Assembly: GCA_032622095.1 (NCBI GenBank) | Contig: CP136062.1 | Span: 161,132,875 to 161,196,874 of the forward strand | DNA from: Siphonodentalium dalli | Lineage: Eukaryota > Mollusca > Scaphopoda > Gadilida > Siphonodentaliidae | Reading direction: 5' to 3' | Length of the DNA: 64,000 bases | Part shown: positions 42,340 through 52,735 of the stretch, one piece after another | Position numbering within the stretch: the first letter of the stretch is position 1 | Layout of the letters: each line of letters starts with the position of its first letter | Notes under the pieces: generated by a model | Database searches by the model: none | The model's input: only the letters and a program-made list of their open reading frames with translations | Told to the model about the DNA's origin: nothing | Position numbers and translations under genes: made by a program

Positions 42340-42730
42340 AGTTGTCAGAAGTAAATCAAAAACACATTCAACTATTTGTGATGAGATCCAAGTATCGATC
42401 ATTCGTACCACGATGACTTCAAGTCTGAGTTTAGTGTGCCTGTCATTTGCTGAATGAGGTCCCCAGAGGGTGAATTTAGTGACGCTATCCCGCATAGTGG
42501 GCTAGCATCACCAAATTTACCCTCTGGGGACCTCTTTCTGCTTAGGCCTCATCTGCTATGGGAGACATAGACTCAGATAGAAGTCCCCAAATGGTGAATA
42601 TTGTGATGTACTCCCATTGGTAACCTCGATTATGCAATGTGTCGTCTGCCGATCTGGAATATAGAGAAAATAAACTATAAAAGAAATAGAATTTATGTGA
42701 AGAAGATTCTATAGCAATTTAATAATAAAG
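42340..42730 (+). repeat. Copy of 39497-39893 inserted between a ~95-bp direct duplication
   Basis: The segment from AGTTGTCAGAAGTAAATC to AATTTAATAATAAAG is almost identical to part of unit B (E repeat plus left part of the hAT-like element). The sequence AATAGATTAAACATGGTATA through GCAGTTTTC occurs both before it (42250-42339) and after it (42736-42828), so the insertion duplicated about 90-95 bp. Confidence 0.9.
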
Positions 42731-43153
42731 AATAATAATAATAGATTAAACATGGTATAATAAAAATTTAAATATTATGTATAGATAAGACAGGAAACGA
42801 TAAATTTTACAGTGATTTGCAGTTTTCGAAAATGTCACTGACAAATGTAGCAGAGGTATGGTAGTTTTGTGCTCTTGAAACTTGTACCAATTTAATTAGC
42901 GGTCTTTTGTTCAGCGAACTCTTTGAAGTGGATTATAACAGCAGGTGTGTGATTAGATAACTGTGCTTATTTCACACATTGGGTGAGCAATGGTAACTTC
43001 ACAGATAATACAGCACTGAAATTTTGTTTTTACATCAATCATTGAGCTGAATTGGACTTTCTGACAACCACTGTCCAAACTAAACTCTAATTCGCTAAAA
43101 GTACACGATGGTAGTGTGTTGTCACCAATACAGGTTTAATCAATCTGTCACAA

Positions 43154-43290
43154 TGAATGAGCCACCAAAACACAACAGCACAGAGTTGAGTGTAGAACAG
43201 AAATTTAAACATCTAAAGGATTCCCAGTCTACACAAAAGCCAACAAGAGCTCAGCATCAAATATGTCAAATCTACCACACATGTGTTTGA
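43154..43290 (+). pseudogene. Eroded transposase N-terminus, pogo/Tigger type
   Basis: The frame from ATG at 43153 reads MNEPPKHNSTELSVEQKFKH and continues LKDSQSTQKP, then a Q-rich stretch and stop. LSVEQKFKHLKD resembles the LTxEQKxxxLKE start of the N-terminal helix-turn-helix (psq/CENP-B type) in pogo/Tigger transposases. It is only 45 codons; the rest of the domain, the CENP-B box and the DDE domain are absent. The match is short, so the identification leans on the TIRs. Confidence 0.4.
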
Positions 43291-43436
43291 TGCGTATCTC
43301 TTTCCATGTTCGGATTTTGGAGGTAAAAATTTCTGTATTTCACTTATGACTAGAAAGCCGTCCAATGTTCACAATAGAGAGGTTCCGGTTTATAGAGGTA
43401 ATGTTTAGTGAGAATTCGGGACCCAACAATTAAATT

Positions 43437-44062
43437 AGTTTGGCATGGAGAGGGATTTGGTTTATAGAGGGTCCAGTTTGGAGAGGTTTTACTGTATGGA
43501 GAGGGATTCAATTTATAGAGGGTCCTGCTTGGAGAGGTTTAACTATATGGAGAGGGATTCTTTTTATAGAGGGTCTGGTTTGTAATGGTTTTACTGTATG
43601 GAGAGGGATTCAATTTATAGAGGGTCTGGTTTGGAGAGGTTTTACTGTATGGAGAGGGATTCGGTTTATAGAGGGTCCTGCTTGGAGAGGTTTAACTATA
43701 TGGAGAGGGATTCTTTTTATAGAGGGTCTGGTTTGTAATGGTTTTACTGTATGTAGAGGGATTCGGTTTATAGAGGGTCCAGTTTGGAGAGATTTTACTG
43801 TATATAGAGAGTCCGGTCTGGAGAGGTTTTACTGTATGGAGTGGGATTTGATTTAGAGAGGGTCCATTTAGAGAGGGATTTAATTTATAGAGGGTCCAGT
43901 TTGGAGAGGTATTACTGTACGTATCTAGAGGGTCCAGTTTGAAGAGGTTTGACTGTATGGAAAGGAATTCTGTTTATAGAGGGTCCATTTGGAGAGGTGT
44001 TTGGTTTATAGAGGGTCCAGTTTGGAGAGGTTTTACTGTAGAGGGATTCGGTTTATAGAGCC
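43437..44062 (+). repeat. Tandem array of the transposon right end, period about 51 bp
   Basis: About 12 units of GGAGAGGGATTCGGTTTATA, GAGGGTCCAGTTTGGAGAGG and TTTTACTGTAT. Because 51 is divisible by 3, it leaves a 138-codon ORF (43440-43856) that is not a gene. Confidence 0.9.
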
Positions 44063-44227
44063 TTGGACAAGCTGTTATAACCTAAGACTTGATTGCAAAC
44101 CAAGAAATTTTATGCCCCAGGTTCCTACTAAATTTAAAGAGAAAGCTGGGACTTCTTTAGAATAGTATAAGGCATTCTAACACAACTAACATCTCAGGTT
44201 TGGTTAAAGCTAAGATAACCGTCTGAG

Positions 44228-44446
44228 TACTGTAATGCCCTAAATAATCGACTCCTTAACCACAGCAGAATTATAGGTAACTTTTCAGGATTTAGTCGGA
44301 AATATGGCTTGTTGAAATTCATTGGAAAGCTCTCACTGAGAACTTTCCGATGAATGGCAACAAGCCATATTTCCGACTAAATCCTGAAAAATTACCTATA
44401 ATTCTGCTGTGGTTAAGAAGTCAATTGTTTAGGGCAATATACTGTA
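44228..44446. mobile_element. Palindromic mariner-like MITE, complete
   Basis: It is bounded by TA. Both arms share GAATTATAGGTAA and its mirror TTACCTATAATTC, where other copies have ATGGG/CCCAT. Confidence 0.92.
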
Positions 44447-44456
44447 CCATCCGAGG

Positions 44457-44934
44457 TTCTCTTATGTTAATCCCAGGTCTAAAATCCTTGAATATCCTAG
44501 GATGTACTAGGACTAGTCCAAGGTTATACCAGCTTTAACCCTTTACCCAACAAACCGGCCAAAACCGGCCAAATAAAGCTTCAACAGCCTAAAATATCTT
44601 CGGTCTGTCTCAATAGAACCATACAAATATGGATATCATTGGAACCGGCTCCTTGACCACATTGTGATAGTTACAGTTATGCCCTGTGCCAATGCATTCT
44701 CTTATATATGCGAGTCGACCACACTTTTTACCATTTTTTCTTACATTCTTTAACAATTTTATAATTTTTAATGTGTTAAGCCAATGCATTCTCTTATATA
44801 TGCGAGGCGACCTATGGTCGACTCGCATATATAAGAGAATGCATTGGCACAGGGCCCTTCTGTTGGGTAAAGGGTTAAGTTCTAGAATAATTCCTAGGAC
44901 ATCCCAAGAAAGTTATTTTCTCAAGGGAAGGTTT
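44457..44934. mobile_element. Relic related to the 28104-29704 element, hosting an alpha MITE
   Basis: AATATCCTAGGATGTACTAG and CCAAGGTTATACCAGCTTT precede the alpha MITE at 44535. After it, TTCTAGAATAATTCCTAGGA, CATCCCAAGAAAG and TTTTCTCAAGGGAAGG resemble the right terminus of the CCCTT element. Confidence 0.5.
44535..44878 (+). mobile_element. Alpha-type piggyBac-like MITE, copy 3
   Basis: Same ends and orientation as copies 1 and 2. The right half of the first hairpin is deleted (GCGAGTCGACC-ACACTTTTTACC). Confidence 0.95.
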
Positions 44935-44975
44935 AAATATCCTTCTACTATTGAGTACAGAAGTTGAATGTCAGC

Positions 44976-45364
44976 TTAACCGTTTACCCAACAAACCGGC
45001 CAAAACCGGCCAAATAAAGCTTCAACAGCCTAAAATATCTTGGGTCTGTCTCAATAGAACCATACAAATATGGATATCATTGGAACCGGCTCATTCACCA
45101 CATTGTGATGGTTACAGTTATGCCCTGTGCCAATGCATTCTCTTATATATGCGAGTCGACCATAGGTCGCCTCGCATATATAAGAGAATGCATCGGCCTA
45201 TAAATTTTTTTTTTACCATTTTTTTCTTACATTCATTAACAATTTTATAATGTTTAATGTGTTAAGCCAATGCATTCTCTTATATATGCGAGGCGACCTA
45301 TGGTCGACTCGCATATATAAGAGAATGCATTGGCACAGGGCCGTTCTGTTGGGTAAAGGGTTAA
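44976..45364 (+). mobile_element. Alpha-type piggyBac-like MITE, copy 4
   Basis: TTAACCGTTTACCCAACA (one end mutation) to TGTTGGGTAAAGGGTTAA. It lies 97 bp after copy 3 in the same orientation, next to a single unit of the sequence that is amplified at 46054. Confidence 0.95.
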
Positions 45365-45609
45365 GTGCTATATGTATCTTCTTATTATATGTCTTCTTCA
45401 TGATAGCGTAATCAGTCAGTCAAGATTCTAATTAGGAATGAGTGTCTTCTGACATTTTAATGAGTTTCACAGAGTTTTTGATTATAGACTCCCCTTGGAA
45501 TCATTGTAGGATAATTGTCACAAAATCTCCGTTATAATTTTTTGTGGTATATATCGTAAATTTCTCAAGACATAATATCGTGTCATTTGACAGTGAGGAT
45601 ATCCACACT

Positions 45610-45769
45610 GCAGTAATGCCCTAAATAATCAACTCCTTAACCACAGCAGAACTATGGGTAGTGAGAGCTTTCTGATGAATGACAACAAGCCATATTTCTG
45701 ACTAAATCCTGAAAAGTTACCCATAATTCTGCTGTGGTTAAGGAGTCGATTATTTAGGGCACCACTGTA
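45610..45769. mobile_element. Palindromic MITE with internal deletion
   Basis: The left arm runs to GAACTATGGGTA and then jumps to GTGAGAGCTTTCTGATG; the right arm is complete and ends CACCACTGTA. Confidence 0.9.
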
Positions 45770-45804
45770 ACTCTCCAGTTTGGCTTCTCACATTCAGTTG
45801 TTAA

Positions 45805-46010
45805 TTAACCCCTTCATGACGGGAGCTGATCTGGTGCAGCAAGATCCTGTGCCAGTGCTTTCTCTTATATCTGTGAGTCTCCCATAGGAAACCTCGCATA
45901 TATAAAAGAATCCACTAGCTTAGAAGGTCAAAGTAAATATTGATAGGCCCTATGGGAGACTCGCACATAAAAGAGAATGCATTGGCACAGGGTTTTCGCA
46001 ATATAATCCT
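45805..46010. mobile_element. Gamma-type TTAA element, right end lost
   Basis: TTAACCCCTTCATGACGGGAGC at left, one full hairpin and half of a second, GCACAGGGTTTTCGCAATAT. It then runs into AATCCTAGGACATCCC, which belongs to the CCCTT relic family. Confidence 0.75.
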
Positions 46011-46053
46011 AGGACATCCCAAGAAAGTCCAAGCTATTTTTGCAACAGAAGGG

Positions 46054-46283
46054 TTAAATGTCCTTTACTGAGTACAGAAGGATTAAATGTCCTTTACTGA
46101 GTACAGAAGGGTTAAATATCCTTGACTGAGTACAGAAGGGTTAAATATCCTTTACTGAGTACAGACGGGTTAAATGTCCTGAGTACAGATGGGTTAAATG
46201 TCCTTTACTGAGTACAGAAGGGTTAAATATCCTTTACTGAGTACAGAAGGGTTAAATGTCCTTTACTGAGTACAGAAGTTGAA
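46054..46283 (+). repeat. 29-bp minisatellite, eight units
   Basis: TTAAATGTCCTTTACTGAGT then ACAGAAGGG is repeated; the last unit ends AGAAGTTGAATGTCAAG. A single related unit is at 44933-44975 (ATATCCTTCTACTATTGAGT, AGAAGTTGAATGTCAG). A (TTAGGG)2-like AGGGTTAGGGTT follows at about 46326. Confidence 0.93.
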
Positions 46284-46423
46284 TGTCAAGTTAATTCCTA
46301 CATTTTTCGGTCAATAGGTTTAAGATTAGGGTTAGGGTTGTGCACCTGCAATGGGAACTTTTATTTTATTATTTTAACTAAATGTTTACTAACATGTGAA
46401 ACATCTTAGTTTTTTAAAAACAC

Positions 46424-46932
46424 GGGGGGGGGGGGGGGGGGTATCCTTAGTCCCATTGGGACAGTCACACCTCTAGTTGAGTTATGCCCCTTGGTTTTCA
46501 CACACAAAACGCTCAATTTTACCCATTTTTTGACTCAAATTGACCATTTTCAACCCAAAAACAGACCATGACAGAGAGAATGTCAATAAATAAGCTTCTT
46601 CCATGTAATAGAGCTATTATTAGAGCTCAGAAATATTTGAAATAGAAAAAAAGTGATCATATCAATTTGAAAAAAAATGTCTTGAAAGGGCAGATCACAG
46701 AATTCAGGGGAGAGAAATCGGGCCATTTTCCTGTAACCAATAACATAGAGTTGGCCTTCACTGAATACAAAAATCCTGTTGCGTATCCAAATTTTCCACC
46801 TTTTTGAGAACTTTCCCAGTTTTGTAAAATAATTAAACCTTCAAACCAGTAATGACACATTTAACACAGGCTACACTGGCTGTTATGCCCCCCAGATACT
46901 TATTTTTCAGACCCCCCCCCCCCCCCCCCCCC
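46424..46932. repeat. Segment bounded by an 18-G run and a 21-C run
   Basis: The two homopolymers are mutually inverted. Between them lies sequence related (inverted) to 22487-22900, with AAAACGCTCAATTTTACCC. The run lengths are uncertain for technical reasons. The minus ORF at 46657-46860 has no motif. Confidence 0.6.
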
Positions 46933-47115
46933 TACAACCCGTGAAATTGTGTACTGCTACCTTAGCAAAAACCCTGTTTGTACAAAAATTTGTTATTCTA
47001 TGATGAATTTGCTATACTTGTATACACAATTTTCCATGGCAATAATTATACATTATAAACAAGTAACTTGCGTGCGTTGACAATCATGAATAACCATGAA
47101 AACATGAATCTTTGA

Positions 47116-47491
47116 TTAACCCTTTACCCAACAAACCGGCCAAAACCGGCCAAATAAAGCTTCAACAGCCTAAAATATCTTCGGTCTGTCTCAATAAAAC
47201 CATACAAATATGGATATCATTGGAACCGGCTCCTTGACCACATTGTGATAGTTACAGTTATGCCCTGTGCCAATGCATTCTCTTATATATGCGAGTCGAC
47301 TATATATAAGAGAATGCATTGGCCTAAAAAAAAATTTGTTTACCATTTTTTCTTACATTCTTTAACAATTTTATCATTTTTAATGTGTTAAGCCAATGCA
47401 TTCTCTTATATATGCGAGGCGACCTTATGGTCGACTCGCATATATAAGAGAATGCATTGGCACAGGGCCGTTCTGTTGGGTAAAGGGTTAA
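47116..47491 (+). mobile_element. Alpha-type piggyBac-like MITE, copy 5
   Basis: Same ends and orientation as the other four. The loop of the first hairpin is deleted (GCGAGTCGAC joined to TATATATAAGAG); the second hairpin has one extra T. Confidence 0.95.
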
Positions 47492-47563
47492 GCACATTGT
47501 AATTCCTATTTCCTAACCTCGCTCGTATGACAGTCTGGATTATAATTTGCAGTTGAGTATCAC

Positions 47564-48007
47564 CAAGCCTTCGAATAGTGTGTCATTTGCAGAAAATGAG
47601 GTCCCCAGAGGGTGAATCATAGTGAGTGACCCACTGAGCGGGATAGCGTCACCAAATTTACCCTCTAGGAAACTCTTCTTAGGCCTCAACTGCTATGGGA
47701 GACCTAGGATCAGATTGAAGTTCCCCAGTTGAAGTTGGTGATGTTCACCCATTTAGTCAACTTATTTATGCATGAATTTTATCTTCTGCAAATTTAGCTC
47801 ATATAGAAACTGAACAGAAGGAGAAAAGTAACTAAAAACAATGTTAATTTGAGAATATAGATACTTCCCCGAAGATAAGGCCTAAGCAGAAGAGGTCTCG
47901 AGAGGGTGATTTTTTGGGATGATAGCCCGCTGTGCGGCATAGCGTCACTAAACTCACCCTCTGGGGACCTCATTCTGCAAACAACAGACACACTATTTGC
48001 AGGCTTG
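47564..48007. mobile_element. hAT-like foldback element, near complete
   Basis: CAAGCCTTCGAATAGTGTG at left and CACTATTTGCAGGCTTG at right, two hairpins, and the intact GGGAGACCTAGGATCAG region. No clear 8-bp duplication is visible. Confidence 0.85.
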
Positions 48008-48499
48008 CCAGAAGCCTGATTTTTTTGCATCATCATTCTCGAAAATGCTTTGTTACTAAAAAGCTTTTACTGCAAGTGCAGACATATGATTAGGTTATAA
48101 CGTATAATAACATATCAGAAATTTGGACTATTATAATTAATTCAAGGCATTCCTTGACTCATCAAAATCTAATTTAGAATATGATTATATTGATTATATA
48201 AAATTCCTAACACGATTTGATATACGCGTGTATCTATTTAAGAAGGAATCCAGGCCAATTTTTATGGCACACTGGAATCTTATTCATGCCCAAAGCCTAA
48301 TTTTTATGGTCATTATATTCTCGAAAATGCTTTGTTAAAAGCTTTTACTCTAAGTGCCGACATGAATATATTAGAATGTTCCTTTATGACATATCGGTAA
48401 ATGGGACTCAGGGATACTCATTTATATTGTTCTGTAACTCATCCTACCAAATCTAATTTAGAATATGATTATATTACGTATGATGATAGAAAAATACTA
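48008..48499 (+). repeat. Two diverged direct copies, about 280 bp apart
   Basis: ATTCTCGAAAATGCTTTGTT, AAAGCTTTTACT and ATCTAATTTAGAATATGATT occur in order at 48030-48200 and 48327-48475. Confidence 0.75.
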
Positions 48500-48721
48500 A
48501 AGTAATGCCCTAAATAATCAAATCCTTAACCACATCAGAATTATGGGTAACTTTTCAGGATTTAATTAGTCAGAAATATGGCTTGTTGCCATTCATCGGA
48601 AAGCTCTCACTGAGAGCTTTCCGATGAATGGCAACTAGCCAAATTTCCGACTAAATCCTAAAAAGTTACCCATAATTCTGCTGTTGTTATATAAGAAGTC
48701 GATTATTTAGAGCATACTGTA
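48500..48721. mobile_element. Palindromic mariner-like MITE, complete
   Basis: GTAATGCCCTAAATAATC to GATTATTTAGAGCATACTGTA with an internal 4-bp insertion (TTAATTAGTC). The centre is CTCTCACTGAGAG. Confidence 0.9.
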
Positions 48722-48849
48722 GCTAACCGTGACAATTATATATATATATCCATCAAAGTTGTATTTGGAGCTCCAGGCTAATTTTTATTAAACAAATTTT
48801 TTAAAGATTCTAGTGTGAAATGTCAGGGCCATGCAGGAACATACGTCCC

Positions 48850-49235
48850 CAATCAAGTCTCTATAACCAAAGCAGAACCTACATCCCCAATCAAGTCTCT
48901 AACCCAAAGCAGAACCTATGTCACCGATCAAGTCTCTAACCCAAAGCAGAACCTACATCCCCAATCAAGTCTCTAACCCAAAGCAGAACCTATGTCACCG
49001 ATCAAGTCTCTAACCCAAAGCAGAACCTACGTCCCCAATCAAGTCTCTAACTCAAAGCAGAACCTACGTCACCAATCAAGTCTCTAACCCAAAGCAGAAC
49101 CAACGTCACCGATCAAGTCTCTAACCCAAAGCAGAACCAACGTCACCGATCAAGTCTCTAACCCAAAGCAGAACCTACATCCCCGATCAAGTCTCTAACC
49201 CAAAGCAGAACCTACGTCCCCAATCAAGTCTCTAA
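48850..49235. repeat. 37-bp tandem array, about ten units
   Basis: CAAGTCTCTAACCCAAAGCA then GAACCTACGTCCCCAAT. Units alternate between CATCCCCAAT and TGTCACCGAT variants, suggesting a two-unit higher-order period in the first half. Confidence 0.93.
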
Positions 49236-49246
49236 CCCAAATTTGT

Positions 49247-49504
49247 TTAACTTTTCTGTGACTGGAGCAATCGCGCTTCCTGAAATTTTGCGAAAACCCT
49301 ATGCCAATGTATTATTTTAGATATATCCCATAGAGATCTTCTCATATATAAGAGAATGCATTGACCTAATAATATTTACCTTGACCTTGTAAACCATGCA
49401 GTGCATTGTCTTGTATATGCGAGGCTCCCTATGGGATATATCTATGAGAATTAATGCAGGATCTTTAATGCTGCACCAGTGCTGCTCCTATTGTGAAAGG
49501 GTTA
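49247..49504. mobile_element. Gamma-type TTAA element, inverted
   Basis: TTAACTTTTCTGTGACTGGAGC and CTTCCTGAAATTTTGCG at left; TTTAATGCTGCACCAG and GTGAAAGGGTTA at right. Two decayed hairpins. Confidence 0.8.
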
Positions 49505-49639
49505 GAACTTATATAACTTTTGTTTCTCGGGATAATTAAACTGGCAGATGAGCTGTGGAAGTTCACAAAGCACATTAAAAAATTAGTAATTGTTAAAAAC
49601 TCATTCTCATATATATTTTGAAGATCTCTGTTTGTCTGT

Positions 49640-50745
49640 ACATGTATGTTTGTCTGTATGTATGTCATTGATACAAATCTACGATTCTCGACCGATCGGG
49701 ACGAAACTTGGTACGTGTGTGTAGTTTGACCAGGCGGTCGTCGTTGTCGTATTGGCGAGCCCGTGCGACGCCTGTGCAGCGCATGCGCAGACGAGATCTC
49801 GGAAACGGGCGGAGCTATCGACTTGAAATTTGCTATGTGAATGTATCTTGCCCCGGATACGAATTTTATCGGGTCGCTGAGCCCGTGCGACGCCAGCTTC
49901 GCGCATGCGCAGACGAGATCTCGGAAACGGGTGGAGCTATCGACTTGAAATTTGGTATTTGAATAGCCCGGACAACGTCGGGCTCATCGGCTAGTCTATT
50001 ATATATTTTGGAAGATCTGTCTGTCTGTGTGTCTGTCTGTCTGTTTCCAATGGACTCGAAAACAGCCAAGCCGATTTCGATGAAACTTGGTATGTGGGGG
50101 TATTTTCAGCCGGGGAGTGACATAGGCCTATTAATTTGCCCGTGCGACGTGACCTTGAAATTGGGTCATTTCAAGGTCGTGACCTTGAAATTGGGTCATT
50201 TCAAGGTCAAACACACGAATATCACGGGATTTCGATGAAACTTGGTATGTGGGGGTATTTTCGGCCAGGCAGTGCCATAGGCCTATTAATTTGCCCGTGC
50301 GACGTGACCTTGAAATCGGGTCATTTCAAGGTCAAACGCCCGAATATCAGGGGATTTTGAGGAAAATTGGTATGTGGGGGTACTTTCGTATGGGGAGTCT
50401 CATAAGCCTATTCATTTGCCCGTGCGACATGACCTTGACCTTGAAATCGGGTCAATTCAATGTCAAATCGCGAATTTTGATGGGATTTCGACGATATTTG
50501 ATACGTAGGGTTACTTTTGTCCACTGGGTGTTTTGGATGGGTCAAGTCGTGAGCCCGACCTGACCTTGACCTTCAAAATGATAAATTCAAGGTCAAATCG
50601 GGTAAAACCGGATGGATTACGACGGGTACTTTTGTCCGGGCAGTGTTTTGGACTGGTCAAATCGTGACCCCACTTGACCTTGACCTTCAAAATGGACAAT
50701 TCAAGGTCAAAGCCCGGACGAAGTCGGGTCACCTTCTAGTATTCA
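49640..50745. repeat. Dispersed repeat H, long copy with internal tandem units
   Basis: CGAAACTTGGTACGTGTG and GATGAAACTTGGTATGTGGG recur every ~100-160 bp with GCGCATGCGCAGACGAGATC (twice) and CCCGTGCGACGTGACCTTGA. TCAAGGTCA or its mirror occurs about ten times between 50150 and 50710. A TCTG microsatellite lies at 50018-50042. The ORFs have CpG-rich repeat composition and no motif. Confidence 0.7.
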
Positions 50746-50929
50746 TATATAACTGAATTTACAAGCGAAATATGTATCGATTGTGTCCCTATATTAAACA
50801 TCAAACATATACCTCAACCATTTAATATGTGTTCGTAAAATGCATAACCCCTTTCACTCGTAAGTACAATAACTCCTGCAGCAAATATATAGCTCATCCA
50901 CTGCATGAGTACCTGATAGCAGCTATCTG

Positions 50930-52305
50930 AACGTCTGTAACGACAGTTTAGAGATTACATAATAGTGATGTACTAGTAGGTTCCTGCTCCTGAATGTCTG
51001 AAGCAACTTTTTAGAGATTAAATCAGTGACGTAGGTTCCTGAATAACTGAAGCGACGGTTTAGAGATTACATCAGTGACTTAGGTTCCTGAATGTCTGAA
51101 GCGACGGTTTAGAGATTACATTAGTGACGTAGGTTCCTGAACATCTGAAGCGACGGTTTAGAGATTACATTAGTGACGTAGGTTCCTGAAAGACTGAAGT
51201 GACTTGCATTAGTGATGTAGGTTCCTGAACGTCTGAAGTGACGGTTTAGAGATTACATTAGTGACGTAGGTTCCTGAACGTCTGAAGCGACAGTTTAGAT
51301 ATTACATTAGTGACGTAGGTTCCTGAACGTCTGAAGCGACAGTTTAGAGATTACATTAGTGATGTAGGTTCCTGAAAGACTGAAGTGACAGTTTAGAGAT
51401 TACATCAGTGATGTAGGTTCCTGAAAGACTGAAGTGACAGTTTAGAGATTACATTAGTGATGTAGGTTCCTGAAAGACTGAAGTGACGCTTTAGAGATAC
51501 ATTAGTGATGTAGGTTCCTGAACGTCTGAAGTGACGGTTTAGAGATTACATTAGTGACATAGATTCCTGAACATCTGAAGTGACGGTTTAGAGATTACAT
51601 TAGTGACTTAGGTTCCTGAACATCTGAAGTGACGGTTTAGAGATACATTAGTGACATAGGTTCCTGAACGTCTGGAGTGACAGTTAAGAGTTTACATTAG
51701 ATATGTAGGTTCCTGAAGGTCTGAAGTGACGGTTTAGAGATTACATTAGCGATGCAGGTTCCTGAATGAAGCGATGGTTTAGAGATTACATTAGCGATGC
51801 AGGTTCCTGAACGTTTGAAGCGATGGTTTAGAGATTACATTAGCGATGTAGGTTCCTGAACGTTTGAAGCGATGGTTTAGAGATTACATTAGCGATGTAG
51901 GTTCCTGAACGTTTGAAGTGATGGTTTAGAGATTACATTAGCGATGTAGGTTCCTGAACGTTTGAAGCGATGGTTTAGAGATTACATTAGCGATGTAGGT
52001 TGCTGAACGTTTGAAGCGATGGTTTAGAGATTACATTAGCGATGTAGGTTCCTGAATGTTTGAAGCGATGGTTTAGAGATTACATTAGCGATGTAGGTTC
52101 CTGAACGTTTGAAGCGATGATTTAGAGATTACATTGGCGATGTAGGTTCCTGAACGTTTGAAGCGATGGTTTAGAGATTACATTAGCGATGTAGGTTCCT
52201 GAATGTTTGAAGCGATGGTTTAGAGATTACATTAGCGATGTAGGTTCCTGAACGTTTGAAGCGATGGTTTAGAGATTACATTAGCGATGTAGGTTCCTGA
52301 ATGTC
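50930..52305. repeat. 49-bp tandem array, about 27 units in two sequence classes
   Basis: Units have TTTAGAGATTACATTAG and GTAGGTTCCTGAA. The left part (to about 51700) uses GTCTGAAGTGACGG and TTAGTGACG with more variation; the right part (51720-52300) uses GTTTGAAGCGATGG and TTAGCGATG and is highly uniform, so it is a later expansion. Confidence 0.95.
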
Positions 52306-52735
52306 TGATTTGGTGCCCATTGTTTGATAGTGCACTGCTATGAGTGGCTATTGTTACCCACTATATAAGCTGTATCACATTCAATAAGCAGATGATCATA
52401 CTATAAATTTGATTATCATGTCGCTCCCGTTACGAAATCAATTTGGGTTTTTGAATTATATTTCCGAATTTGGTGTAAAAATGAATTGGCCAAAACTTTG
52501 GCCTAAGGATTTTTTTTGTGGCCATTTTCTAAAGAAATTTGGCCTATGACAGCATGAACCCTACGTAGGTTCCTGCCCTGAATGTCTGAAGCGACAGTTT
52601 CAAGATTACATTAGTGACGTAGGTTCTGGCCCTGAACGTCTGAAGCGACAGGTTAGAGTTACATTAGTGACATATATTCCTGCACTGAATGTCTGAAGTG
52701 ACGGTTTAGCTATTACATTAGTGAAGCAGGTAAAA
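52306..52735. repeat. Unique 255-bp insert, then three old 49-bp units
   Basis: 52306-52560 is not repetitive. At 52561-52735 diverged array units (GTAGGTTCCTGCCCTGAATG, GAAGCGACAGTTTCAAGATT) reappear, so the array was once longer. Confidence 0.75.

Larger units (their letters stand above)
42056..44040 (+). mobile_element. Pogo/Tigger-like transposon relic
   Basis: The left end TACAGTAAAACCTCTGCAAAC and the right end GTTTGGAGAGGTTTTACTGTA are inverted and bounded by TA, as in the pogo/Tigger branch of Tc1/mariner. An eroded transposase start lies inside (43154-43290). The right end has been amplified into a tandem array, and a 391-bp segment copied from unit B is inserted at 42340-42730. Confidence 0.65.

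Noticed and set aside
43440-43856. 138-codon ORF with WRGIxFIEGP repeats
   Set aside because: It is generated by a 51-bp (17-codon) tandem repeat of a transposon end; other units of the array contain stops and there is no splice or start support.
46320-46340. Telomere-like AGGGTTAGGGTT
   Set aside because: Only about two units; too short to be an interstitial telomere.
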